A stretch of DNA of 64,000 nucleotides from NCBI GenBank assembly GCA_034003325.1, contig JAVEYW010000010.1, positions 62,001-126,000 on the forward strand, given 5' to 3'. The translations under genes and the position numbers were made by a program. The notes below the pieces were generated by a model. The model had not been told where the DNA came from and did no database searches. It saw only the letters and a list, made by a program, of their open reading frames with translations. Positions 18,316 through 26,600 of this stretch are shown here, one piece after another. Position 1 is the stretch's first letter. Every line of letters begins with the position of its first letter. This stretch comes from Desulfobacterales bacterium. GTDB lineage: Bacteria > Desulfobacterota > Desulfobacteria > Desulfobacterales > JAFDDL01.

Positions 18316-18801
18316 ATGCGAATACGACGCGTCTTTCAGATGTTTATGGTGGCGGGGTTTCTCGCGAATGCGGCTGCGGCCGCAAACGAAGCCGCACCCT
18401 TCTGGTGGCAAAACGCGGTCAACGAAGCCAGGGAAAACGGGTATGCCGTGTTGACACCGGATGAATTTAAGGCCTGCCTAACAAGCGACCGGAATTGCCT
18501 TCTGGTGGACGTGCGGCCGGATTATGAATTTGAATCCGGCCATATTCCAGGTGCTGTCAACCTGATGTTCGATCCCGGTGACCGCATGGCGCTCAGCCCG
18601 GAAAAACAACAACAGTTCGAAGCGTTGCTCGGGCCGGACAAAAACCGGTGTATGATTATCCATTGCCGGGATTTCAGGTGACTTAGAAGCGGCATCGCCG
18701 CCCGCTGGGCCGTGCGCCTGGGCTACACGCAAGTTTATCGCTTTGTCCACGGCTACTTCGGATGGAAGGAGCATCAAGCGGCACTCAGCCCTGAGCGATG
18801 A
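18316..18801 (+). CDS. Periplasmic rhodanese-domain protein with in-frame UGA (candidate selenoprotein)
   Basis: The frame opens with a signal peptide (MVAGFLANAAAAA) and a rhodanese domain (LLVDVRPDYEFESGHIPGAV). A UGA at 18679-18681 interrupts it. Reading continues in the same frame through LRSGIAARWAVRLGY and VYRFVHGYFGWKEH, the expected end of a rhodanese, to a stop at 18799-18801 (161 codons). The active-site Cys is in IIHCRDFR, and the UGA falls five residues after it, so the loop reads C-x4-U. Related rhodaneses with a CNGPxC-type loop carry Cys there, which supports selenocysteine. A GCGGC-ATC-GCCGC hairpin begins 7 bases after the UGA and could be part of a SECIS. A nonsense mutation is the alternative. 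Last gene of the molybdenum reductase operon; its 3' end overlaps the convergent torD gene by 17 bases. Confidence 0.75.
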
Positions 18802-19429
18802 TACGGATTAGTGCTGCCGTAAACCCGGCAGCCGGTGCATAGACGGCCGGGTCCGGTGACTGACCAAGCCGTTGTGTGAACGCGTCGATCCAGGCGCCCA
18901 ACGTTTCCGCGGCAAAGTGCTGTGCGGTGTCGAGATAGGCCTTGTTATCGCCGGCCCACCCTTTTTCTAAAAGAAAATATAGATATTCCAGTTCGATCGC
19001 CAGATGATCGGGTGGTTCTCCTGCGGCATGGCCGGCCATATTCAGCTCGACCGCTTTAAGTCTGCGCTGCATATCGACTGCGGAAGGCCCCATGAGGGAA
19101 GCGCCTTCAAGGGCATAACAAGATTGGTAGAGCGGCACCGCGATGCCGCCCCTACTGCTGACAAAGAGGCGGACATACGTTGTTTCCAACGCCCGGTATA
19201 ATCCCTCCGGGTCGAAGAACCGTCGGGTATAGGCTTGAATCTCCTGCAGCGCCGGAGAAAAACTTGACGCAACGGGATTCGTTGCCGCGCAAAAGGATTC
19301 AAAAAACCGGCCTTCAAGGATCTCCCGGCTTTGCCCGATATCCGGGCCCCAAAAGAGCCGGCAAAGCTGCCGAAGGCTGGTTAACACCTGTTGCCGCTGA
19401 TCCATTGAAAAGGCGCTGTAGGGGGTCAT
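18785..19429 (-). CDS. TorD/DmsD-family molybdoenzyme chaperone
   Basis: A cytoplasmic all-helical protein of 214 residues with the TorD core (TYVRLFVSSRGGIAVPLYQS and the DHLAIELEYLYFLLEKG motif with its typical 'E.e.m..L' helix). Such chaperones bind the Tat signal of molybdenum enzymes and aid cofactor insertion, so the client is most likely the 14632 catalytic subunit. The start is placed at ATG 19429 (GAGGAA upstream) rather than the in-frame TTG at 19441. It is transcribed toward the reductase operon. Confidence 0.85.
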   Translation of the reverse strand: MTPYSAFSMDQRQQVLTSLRQLCRLFWGPDIGQSREILEGRFFESFCAATNPVASSFSPALQEIQAYTRRFFDPEGLYRALETTYVRLFVSSRGGIAVPLYQSCYALEGASLMGPSAVDMQRRLKAVELNMAGHAAGEPPDHLAIELEYLYFLLEKGWAGDNKAYLDTAQHFAAETLGAWIDAFTQRLGQSPDPAVYAPAAGFTAALIRIIAQG

Positions 19430-19558
19430 TAGATTCCTCAATGATGGCGGTGATTGGTTATTTATACCCGATGTGCGCCGATTTGCAACCCGTTCTTAAA
19501 CCATGAAAGCACCGGCTATAAGATATCGATCATTTGAAACCAAACAACCTGGCATTGC

Positions 19559-20284
19559 ATGGTGATCCATATAATATCCGCGCAGCCGCACGGCAAAGGA
19601 GTTCCGGTCTTGGATTTTAAAATTTGCGACAAGGGCGGCAAAGAGTTTCTGATGGCCATTGAGAAATTTCATGGATGGCAAGCGCCCGGCATGGTGATGG
19701 GCGGGTTGATGGTGGATCTGGCGCTTGAGTTGCTCGATACCTTTTCAGACCCGGCCGCTGTGGTGGAAACACATTGTTTTCTTCCGGACGCGGTTCAGTT
19801 GTTCACCCCCTGCACGGTCGGAAACGGGCGGCTGGCCATTCTCAACTGGGGGAAAATGGCATTGACCCTTTATGATAACACAACATCGGCCGGCTATCGT
19901 ATCTGGCTGGATCTGATCAAGGCGCGGTCGATTCCAAGCATCTATAACTGGCAGATGCACTTGGCGCCAATGCAAGAACAGCGCGCCGAACGCCTCATCA
20001 TGGATATGCTCACCGCCGGACACTCGATTCTATCCTGGCGCGCCGTACCGATCACAAAATCCTTCGGCACCCGTATCGATGCCACCATGGCGGTCTGCCC
20101 GCGATGCGATGAGGCCTACCCGGCCATTCAGGGAAACCGTTGTCTCTCCTGCCAGGGGAAAACCTATTTCGAACTGCCTGAAGAAACGGTTGCTATTCAC
20201 CCACCTCGGTCCGGTCAAGCTTCCAAATCCCTTCTTCCAGGACCAGATACTCTATATTGTGCTCTGTCACCCCCTCCGGATTAA
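19559..20284 (+). CDS. FmdE-family protein with C-terminal zinc ribbon
   Basis: The 241-residue protein carries the FmdE (formylmethanofuran dehydrogenase subunit E-like) signature FHGWQAPGMVMGGLMVDLAL and CTVGNGRLAILNWGKMALTL, then a zinc-ribbon-like CPRC-x12-CLSC near 185-205. Proteins of this family are associated with molybdenum/tungsten enzymes, but their biochemical role is not settled. Its neighbours, a TorD chaperone and the molybdenum reductase, fit that association. There is no strong ribosome-binding site at 19559. The last 92 bases overlap the convergent gene at 20193, which is unusually long. Confidence 0.78.
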   Translation: MVIHIISAQPHGKGVPVLDFKICDKGGKEFLMAIEKFHGWQAPGMVMGGLMVDLALELLDTFSDPAAVVETHCFLPDAVQLFTPCTVGNGRLAILNWGKMALTLYDNTTSAGYRIWLDLIKARSIPSIYNWQMHLAPMQEQRAERLIMDMLTAGHSILSWRAVPITKSFGTRIDATMAVCPRCDEAYPAIQGNRCLSCQGKTYFELPEETVAIHPPRSGQASKSLLPGPDTLYCALSPPPD

Positions 20285-20612
20285 AAGCGTCCTTGGAGGT
20301 GATAACGGAACTCACTTGAGCCTCTTTGTCCGAAATCGGCCCCGGCGTAGCGGAAACCTTCATAATCACGACGTCCCCCCCCTCGATGAAAACTTTCATT
20401 GAGCTGAGCCACTCTTCATCGCTTTTATCCTGGCGCATTCCCTTGGAAACACACTGCAGGGCGGTTGCAAAGTCTTTCTTCTGCAGGGCATGGTAATATT
20501 TAAGAACCACCTCGCTGGGAGTTAACTCGCTGCAGAAGGCCGCATTCAATGAAACAAAAATCAAAGAGAATGCCACCACCAACGTCATGCGCCATCTAAT
20601 TCCTTTTATCAT
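20193..20612 (-). CDS. Small exported protein, DUF4878-like
   Basis: From ATG 20612 (GGGAGG five bases upstream) the 139-residue product has a signal peptide (MTLVVAFSLIFVSLNAAFCS) and a short NTF2-like/lumazine-binding type domain (LTPSEVVLKYYHALQKKDFATALQCVSKGM, read as consecutive segments, followed by an EYLVLEEGIWKLDRTE strand). Domains of this kind bind small hydrophobic ligands in the envelope, but nothing specific can be assigned. Its 3' end overlaps fmdE convergently over 92 bases, so either the fmdE tail or this 3' end may be non-conserved. Confidence 0.65.
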   Translation of the reverse strand: MIKGIRWRMTLVVAFSLIFVSLNAAFCSELTPSEVVLKYYHALQKKDFATALQCVSKGMRQDKSDEEWLSSMKVFIEGGDVVIMKVSATPGPISDKEAQVSSVITSKDAFNPEGVTEHNIEYLVLEEGIWKLDRTEVGE

Positions 20613-20683
20613 GTCGCCTCCCTTAAAAATGATATGGTCAAACCCCCTCATCGGCTGTTGTCTTCACAGCTCCCCGTCAGCAA

Positions 20684-20873
20684 CGCTTTAAACCACAAAA
20701 AGCGGTGGGACGCAAACATTAAAGAGAGGGCTCGCACCTCTCTGACTTCGTGCGCCTGCAAGTACACCAGGGGCGAAACATTTTTCGCCACTTGCCGTGG
20801 TCAGCGCGGCAAAGCATTCCGTTAGGCCCTTTCGACCCTTTTTCAGAAACATACACGTTGTTGCGTGTATGTT
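20684..20873. other. Palindrome-rich intergenic segment, possible structured RNA
   Basis: Several stems lie in tandem and partly nested: CGCTTT/AAAGCG (20684-20704), AGAGAGG/CCTCTCT (20723-20743), GCAAGT/ACTTGC (20758-20795) enclosing GGCGAAA/TTTCGCC (20772-20789), TTGCCG/CGGCAA (20792-20812), and AACATACACG/CGTGTATGTT (20848-20873). There is no open frame with a plausible start. The strand is unknown: on the minus strand it would lie in the leader of the gene at 20612. It may be an uncharacterised structured RNA or a set of repeats. Confidence 0.4.
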
Positions 20874-20923
20874 CACTGAAGGTGGAAGATGTCATTTATG
20901 CATCCCGGCTTCATAGCATCCCG

Positions 20924-20944
20924 GCATCCGGCTTTGCCGGATTA
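20924..20944. repeat. Short hairpin repeat, copy 1
   Basis: The 21-base element begins GCATCCGGC, has a TTT loop, and ends GCCGGATTA. The identical element occurs at 27686-27706. It forms a 7-base-pair ATCCGGC/GCCGGAT stem and resembles dispersed REP-type hairpins. Confidence 0.55.
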
Positions 20945-21204
20945 AGCTCTCAGTTGGGCAATTCCATCTTTCTTGCGATTCTTGACAACGTACCCCATTC
21001 GGAAGACATCGATAAAAAGTCAAATGGAGGTAAACCATGGGCAAAATATCATAGAGAAGCTGAAAATAATTATCCGCTCCATAGCAGCGGTAAAAGTACT
21101 CGATGCTATTCATCGGTGCCACACGCTACTTGGTAGCTCGGTAGCTGGAAAGGGAGCATTACCGGTTTGTTAATAAAAACGATATCTACGGCGTTGCGGT
21201 CAAT

Positions 21205-21290
21205 GTAGGGGCGGACCTGTGTGTCCGCCCTGGTTTGGCGGGGAGCGTGCACCATGTTTCACAGGGGCAGACACGCAGGTCTGCCCCTAC
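21205..21290. repeat. Long imperfect inverted repeat (GTAGGGGC-type palindromic element)
   Basis: Arms of 27 bases at 21205-21231 and 21264-21290 match as inverted copies at 23 of 27 positions, each itself nearly palindromic (GGGGCGGACCTG...). The ends are GTAGGGGC and GCCCCTAC. Such elements are often dispersed in bacterial genomes. It sits just upstream of the riboswitch promoter region. Confidence 0.65.
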
Positions 21291-21316
21291 AACGGCAACA
21301 GCGGTATATTTTTCTC

Positions 21317-21345
21317 TTGACCTGGGCAAAGATTTTTCTTAGTTG
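21317..21345 (+). promoter_or_regulatory. Possible sigma-70-type promoter of the riboswitch leader
   Basis: TTGACC (21317-21322), a 17-base spacer and TAGTTG (21340-21345) stand directly upstream of the riboswitch. The -35 is good and the -10 weak. Confidence 0.4.
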
Positions 21346-21356
21346 TGATGCGTTAC

Positions 21357-21534
21357 ACACAGGTGCTCGATTGAGCTTAATAGGGAACCCCGTGAAAATC
21401 GGGGACAGGCCCGCTGCTGTGACCCCGGCCGGTGCAAAAATATGCGCCGGAACCTCAGACGCCTCGTAGGCCACTGTCCGAATCGGATGGGAAGGCTGCG
21501 GCTGGGGCGGGGAAGTCAGAAGACCTACCTGGCG
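21357..21534 (+). promoter_or_regulatory. Cobalamin (AdoCbl-type) riboswitch
   Basis: Conserved elements appear in order: ACAGGTGCTC (P1/P2 start), AATAGGGAA, CCGTGAAAATCGGGGACAGG with GCCCGCTGCTGTGA, the B12-box segment GGCCACTG, GGGAAGGC, and AGTCAGAAGACCTACC (receptor). It precedes a TonB receptor and the corrinoid genes, which it should switch off when cobalamin is plentiful. The downstream hairpin at 21598 suggests control by transcription termination. Confidence 0.95.
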
Positions 21535-21597
21535 TGTTGGGCGTTTGCTTCGTGGAGGGAAGCGCGCTCGCTCGAATCTTCAGGATAAATAGGGACA

Positions 21598-21635
21598 TCC
21601 CGAATCGATTTTGTTATCGATTCGGGATTTTTTTT
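21598..21635 (+). terminator. Rho-independent terminator in the riboswitch leader
   Basis: A perfect 12-base-pair stem (TCCCGAATCGAT / ATCGATTCGGGA), 6-base loop and eight T residues lie 64 bases past the riboswitch and 107 bases before the receptor gene. It is probably the expression platform's terminator. Confidence 0.88.
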
Positions 21636-21741
21636 GGGGAAAACCGCCCGGACGGGCGGTTGAGCGCGCCAAGTATCCGGCCCGGCAAACGCTGTCAAAT
21701 GACAATGAACCGCATGAACAGCCGAAAGGAGAATACACAAA

Positions 21742-23643
21742 ATGCATAGCAACTACTTGACGCGCCATCTCATCCTGTCCGCAATCGCAACCGGAATCGT
21801 CCTATCCCCTGCCCCCTTGCTTGCCGAAGCATCCGTCACTACCCTGAATCCCATAACCGTTACCGCGGAGCGCTTTCCGGTCAGGGAAAAGGAGAGCGGC
21901 CGTTTTGTGACGGTGATCTCATCTTCGGAATTAAAGGAAACGGGCGCCAATAATCTTTTGGACGCCATGAAACGGGTGGGCGGCTTTGCCTACAAAGCCA
22001 TGGCCCCCTTGGGGATTTCCCACGGCGGCATGAACAGCACGTTGACCATTCGCGGGATCAAAGACGGTGAGCTTATTCTGATCAATGGCGCCCCCATTCA
22101 GGGGGCGGCCGGGCATGCCTATGATCTTGACACCATTCCCCTTGACCAGATTGAGCGGGTGGAAATTCTCAAAGGGGCCGCTTCCACCCTTTACGGCGCA
22201 GACGCCATGAGCGGTGTCATCAATATCATCACCAAAACCCCCCGAAACGAAACCGCGGTTACCAGTGCAGTGGAATTCGGCAATAAAGACTATCACCATC
22301 ATCGTCTTTCAGCCGCCTTGCCCGGTGTGAACCTCGGTTTCAATTACCGGCACCTGGGAAGTCAGACGGAAATTTCCCGCAGTTTTTCCGGAAAATACCG
22401 CTATGACCTGGATAGCACCGATCAATACGCCTGGAATGTCAATGCCCGACTGGCTGACCATCTCTATCTGGACACCATCGGATCCTATTCGCAAACCGGT
22501 TTTCAAAAGCATTACGACGCCAATAAAAAGCCCTATGAGGGAACGAATCAGGATTATTACAAAAACTTCGCCAATCTTCGGTTCGAAACCCCCGCCTTCA
22601 AAGCCAAGGTCTTTGGCACCTTTGATGAAATGCAACGGGAAGAATACACCGATTTGAATGAGCCTGCGGATAAAAACAAAAACTATAATGGCGGTCTGGA
22701 AGGAGATTATCAATTTCAACGGTCGGGCTGGGAGTTCAATCTGGGCACGGACTGGATTTACCGGGGGGCCGATTACAACAATCAATACGGAAAGCATTAT
22801 CGAAATGATTATGCTTTGTTTGCTCAGGTAAAACGGGTCGTTCGGGATCGGCTGACCGCCACCATCGGGGTAAGGGAGCAGCTTATTGACGGCGCTTCCG
22901 GTGCCAGTGATTATGATCAATTCCTGCCCAGCCTCAGCCTGAGCTATGCAGCAACCGATTCGCTCAATTTCTTTGCCAATACCGGAAAGGCCTTTCGCAC
23001 CCCCACCTTCAACAACCTGTATTATGACAGCTCCTTTTTGACGGGGAATCCCGACCTGGGGCCCGAAGAAGGCTGGACTTATGAAGGCGGCGTAAAATAT
23101 GACATCGACAGGCTTCGGGTCCGGTTTTCGCTGTTTTATATGGCCTACGAGGATAAAATCGAGCTCGACCGCTCCAAAGGGTACCCGCTCACTTATTTCA
23201 ATGCCGGGGATTATGAAAGCAAGGGGGTGGAATGGGAAATCAACGTGATTCCCTATATTCAGCAAAGTGGCCGGACGCGGCGGCTTTCCCTTTACACCTC
23301 GGGATACTGGGCTGATCCAACGGCCGAAGACACCAGCGGGGAAGATTACCAGACAAGTCCCAAATTTCAGTCGACCGTGGGCCTGGGCTATCTTGCCGAC
23401 CCGCTGACCCTGGAAGTCAATTGTCAGTTTCTGACCGCCAAAGAACGCAATCTGGACAGCGACGCCATTCTTAATTTTTATTCCAAATACAACCTCTGGA
23501 AAGGCCACCTGACCGTTGCCGTGGACAATGTCTTTGATGACGCCGTTCATGTGTCCGGCGATCTATCCGAGGAGGCCAGCAACCGGTATGTGTACTACGA
23601 AGTTGGTCGACTGATGAAGGTGGGCTATGAAATCAACTTTTAA
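21742..23643 (+). CDS. btuB: TonB-dependent outer-membrane receptor (BtuB-like)
   Basis: A 633-residue receptor with a signal peptide (ends LLAEA), a short TonB-box-like ITVTAERF, a plug domain (TLTIRGIKDGELILINGAPI, then IERVEILKGAASTLYGADA and SGVINIITK) and a C-terminal barrel with the usual GKAFRTPTF motif, ending in aromatic EINF. Control by a cobalamin riboswitch and position before corrinoid genes make cobalamin or another corrinoid the likely cargo. Its similarity in gene order to haem receptors (HmuR) leaves another tetrapyrrole possible. AAAGGAGA lies upstream of the ATG. The next gene starts inside its last 17 bases. Confidence 0.88.
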   Translation: MHSNYLTRHLILSAIATGIVLSPAPLLAEASVTTLNPITVTAERFPVREKESGRFVTVISSSELKETGANNLLDAMKRVGGFAYKAMAPLGISHGGMNSTLTIRGIKDGELILINGAPIQGAAGHAYDLDTIPLDQIERVEILKGAASTLYGADAMSGVINIITKTPRNETAVTSAVEFGNKDYHHHRLSAALPGVNLGFNYRHLGSQTEISRSFSGKYRYDLDSTDQYAWNVNARLADHLYLDTIGSYSQTGFQKHYDANKKPYEGTNQDYYKNFANLRFETPAFKAKVFGTFDEMQREEYTDLNEPADKNKNYNGGLEGDYQFQRSGWEFNLGTDWIYRGADYNNQYGKHYRNDYALFAQVKRVVRDRLTATIGVREQLIDGASGASDYDQFLPSLSLSYAATDSLNFFANTGKAFRTPTFNNLYYDSSFLTGNPDLGPEEGWTYEGGVKYDIDRLRVRFSLFYMAYEDKIELDRSKGYPLTYFNAGDYESKGVEWEINVIPYIQQSGRTRRLSLYTSGYWADPTAEDTSGEDYQTSPKFQSTVGLGYLADPLTLEVNCQFLTAKERNLDSDAILNFYSKYNLWKGHLTVAVDNVFDDAVHVSGDLSEEASNRYVYYEVGRLMKVGYEINF

Positions 23644-26600
23644 AGGCGCAGAATTGCTTTTAAGACGCCTACTCATAATCGGCGCGGGTTGCTGCGTCCT
23701 GCTCCTTTTTGCCGAATCGGCGCTTTCGGCCGACACAAAGCGCATGGGCCTGTTTGTGGGAGATTCCGATGCCTACACCTGCGCCCGTGCGCTGAAATCG
23801 CCGGGCCTGCCGAATGTCGAGGTTCGCATCTTTACGGACAAGGATATCGGTCTCCCGGATGTTGAAGCCTTTATTCGACAAATGGATGTGGCGGTGGTGG
23901 ACATCATGCAACGTCAACCCGCCGGCTGGCTGATGGAAAACCGGAATAAGATGAAAGCGGACGCCCGGATTTACGCGGTGCGGCACTCCGGTCATACGCA
24001 GGATTTTCTGACCGCCGGGTTTAAAATGGATTCAACGGTTCGTGCCTATTATCACTACACCACTGTTGACAACATCGCCAATTTGGTTCGTTTTCTGGCG
24101 AATCGGGATCTGAGCCTTTCCACTTCCTATGAGCCTCCGGTCAGCCCGCCGGAAAACGCGCTGTATCACCCGGATGCGCCAACATTCTTTTCAACCCTTG
24201 CCGAATACGTCCAATGGTACCGTGCTTCCGGTCATTTTCAGGCGGGCAGACGCTGGAATCTTACGGTTATTTTTCCGACCTTCACAATAGACGGGAAAAA
24301 AGAACCTGTGGACGCCCTGATTCGGGCCTATGAAACGCAAGGCATCAACACCGTGACCTGGATGCGGGCGATAAAGAACTGGGAAAACACGCTGGACCAT
24401 CTGATTTCCGGCCCGCCGCTCTCGGACCAACTGGGGTCCATCACCGGGTTTGCCTTCAGATTCAGCTCCATTTTATCGGGGGATTCGTTGCGCGTTCTGG
24501 AAAAAGCGAATGTGCCGGTATTGAACAGCCAGCAACTCTTTTTCAGTTCAAAAGAAGAGTGGTTGAGCCATCCGCAGGGTATTTCTTCGGTGGGACTGGC
24601 CTTTCAGTTTTCAAACCCGGAAATCAGCGGGTTGGTGGAGCCGACGCTCATCGGCCTAAAGACCAAAGATTCAGCCTTGGCCCTGGAAGGCCATGCCTTT
24701 CGCTATGAGCCGTACGCCCCCCAGGTAGAAAAGTTGGCCCGCCGGGCGGCCCGGTGGCATGCGCTAAAAGAGATGCCCAACAAGGACAAGAAGATCTTTC
24801 TGATGACTTACAACCACGGCGCCGGCAAACAGAACATCGGGGCGAGTTATCTCAATGTCTTTCGAAGTATTAGCCGAATCATTGCCCGCCTGAAGGCCGG
24901 AGGGTACACCATTGAAGGGGACTTCACCGAGGAAAGCGTTAGCGAATTGCTCCTCAAATCCGGTCGCAATATCGGATCATGGGCACCGGATGAACTGGAT
25001 GCGCTGCTTCGGGAGGGACGGGCCGTTTTGATCGATATGGCGGATTATGGCAAATGGCTGGCCAAGACGCCCGAAGCTTTCCGCGAAAACGTCATCAAAG
25101 ACTGGGGCTCCCCGGAAGACAGCAAGATCATGACAAAGAACGGGAAATTCGTCATCCCCTGCATTCGGCTCGGCAACCTGATCCTCGCCCCTCAGCCGGT
25201 GCGCGGCTTTAGCGATGATTCGGACAAATTATATCACAGCACCACACTGTATCCGCATCACCAATATAACGCCTTTTATTTCTGGCTTCAGGAACAACTT
25301 CACCCCGACGCCATGATCAGTCTCGGCACGCACGGCACGCACGAGTGGCTGCCGGGAAAGCAGGCCGGACTGACCCGCGAATGCGCGCCGGAAGTTTTGA
25401 TCGGCGATATCCCCAACCTGTATCCCTATATCGTGGATGATGTGGGCGAAGGCATTCAGGCCAAGCGCCGGGGCCGCGGGGTCATCATCGATCATGCGAC
25501 ACCCCCCTTTAAGCAGGGCGGGACTTACCGGGAATACGCCACACTGACCGCCCTGATCAGCGAGTACAACACCGCTTCATTCGAACAAATTCAGGCCGCC
25601 CGCCTGAAACGAATTCGGGAAATAACCCTTCGCCTGGGGCTGGACAAGGATTTGGCGCTGGCCGCCGTCAATGCAATTGCGCTTGAAAAAATCGAGCATT
25701 ACCTGCTGAAACTGAAAACCGAAATGATTCCTTACGGCCTGCATACCTTCGGGGTTTCCCCTGCCGATGAGGCCCTCGCCGAAACGGCTCGGGCCATGGC
25801 GGAAAAAGGCGGGAAACCCGAAAATTTTTACGCGCAACAGATTCGCGCCTGCGGGCCTTCGGAATTGGACAGCCTGGTGCGGGGGCTTTCCGGTGGCTTC
25901 ATCGCACCGGCATCGGGCAATGATCCCATCAGAAATCCGGAAAGTCTGCCCACCGGGAAAAATTTTTATGCCTTTGATCCCGAAAAAGTGCCGTCCAAGG
26001 AGGCATGGGAAGCCGGTAAACAAGCGGGCCGGGACCTCATCGACGCGTACCGGAAACAGCATGACAACGCCTATCCCGAACAGGTGGGGGTGGTGCTCTG
26101 GTCTGTTGAAACCATTCGGGATGAAGGCATCAATGTGGCGACCGCCCTGTATCTGATGGGCATAACCCCGATCTGGGATTCCCGGGACAAGATCAAGACC
26201 GTTTCTCCCCTTCCCGCCGCCGGCTTGAACCGGCCCCGCATCGATGTACTGCTTCAAATGTCCGGCCTTTTCCGGGATACCTTTCCGCAGGTGGCCCTGA
26301 TGCTGGATGCGGCCGTCAAAAAAGCGGCGGCGTTGACCGATCTGGAGAACTTTATCCGCAAACATTCCAAAGCCGTTGAAAAATCCCTCCTCGCCAGCGG
26401 GCACACGCCCGAGGAAGCGAAAAGACGCTCCCTGGTCCGTCTCTACAGCGCGCCTCCCGGCGCTTACGGCACCAAGGTGGATGATATGGCCGGCAACAGC
26501 GGGCTATGGGAAAAAGATGACACCGTATCCGAACAGGGATTTGTGCCGATGCAGTCTTACGGCTATTCATCCGACCAGTGGGGAACCGCCATGGAAAGCG

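Noticed and set aside
20690-20760. c-di-GMP (GEMM-I) riboswitch because of GGTGGGACGCAAA
   Set aside because: Only that short core resembles the class; the tetraloop-receptor arm and the downstream stem do not fit, and no gene follows closely on the plus strand.
22309-23550. Long antisense open frame (413 codons) opposite the TonB receptor
   Set aside because: It lies wholly inside a clear receptor gene, has no recognisable domain, and arises from codon bias of the sense strand.
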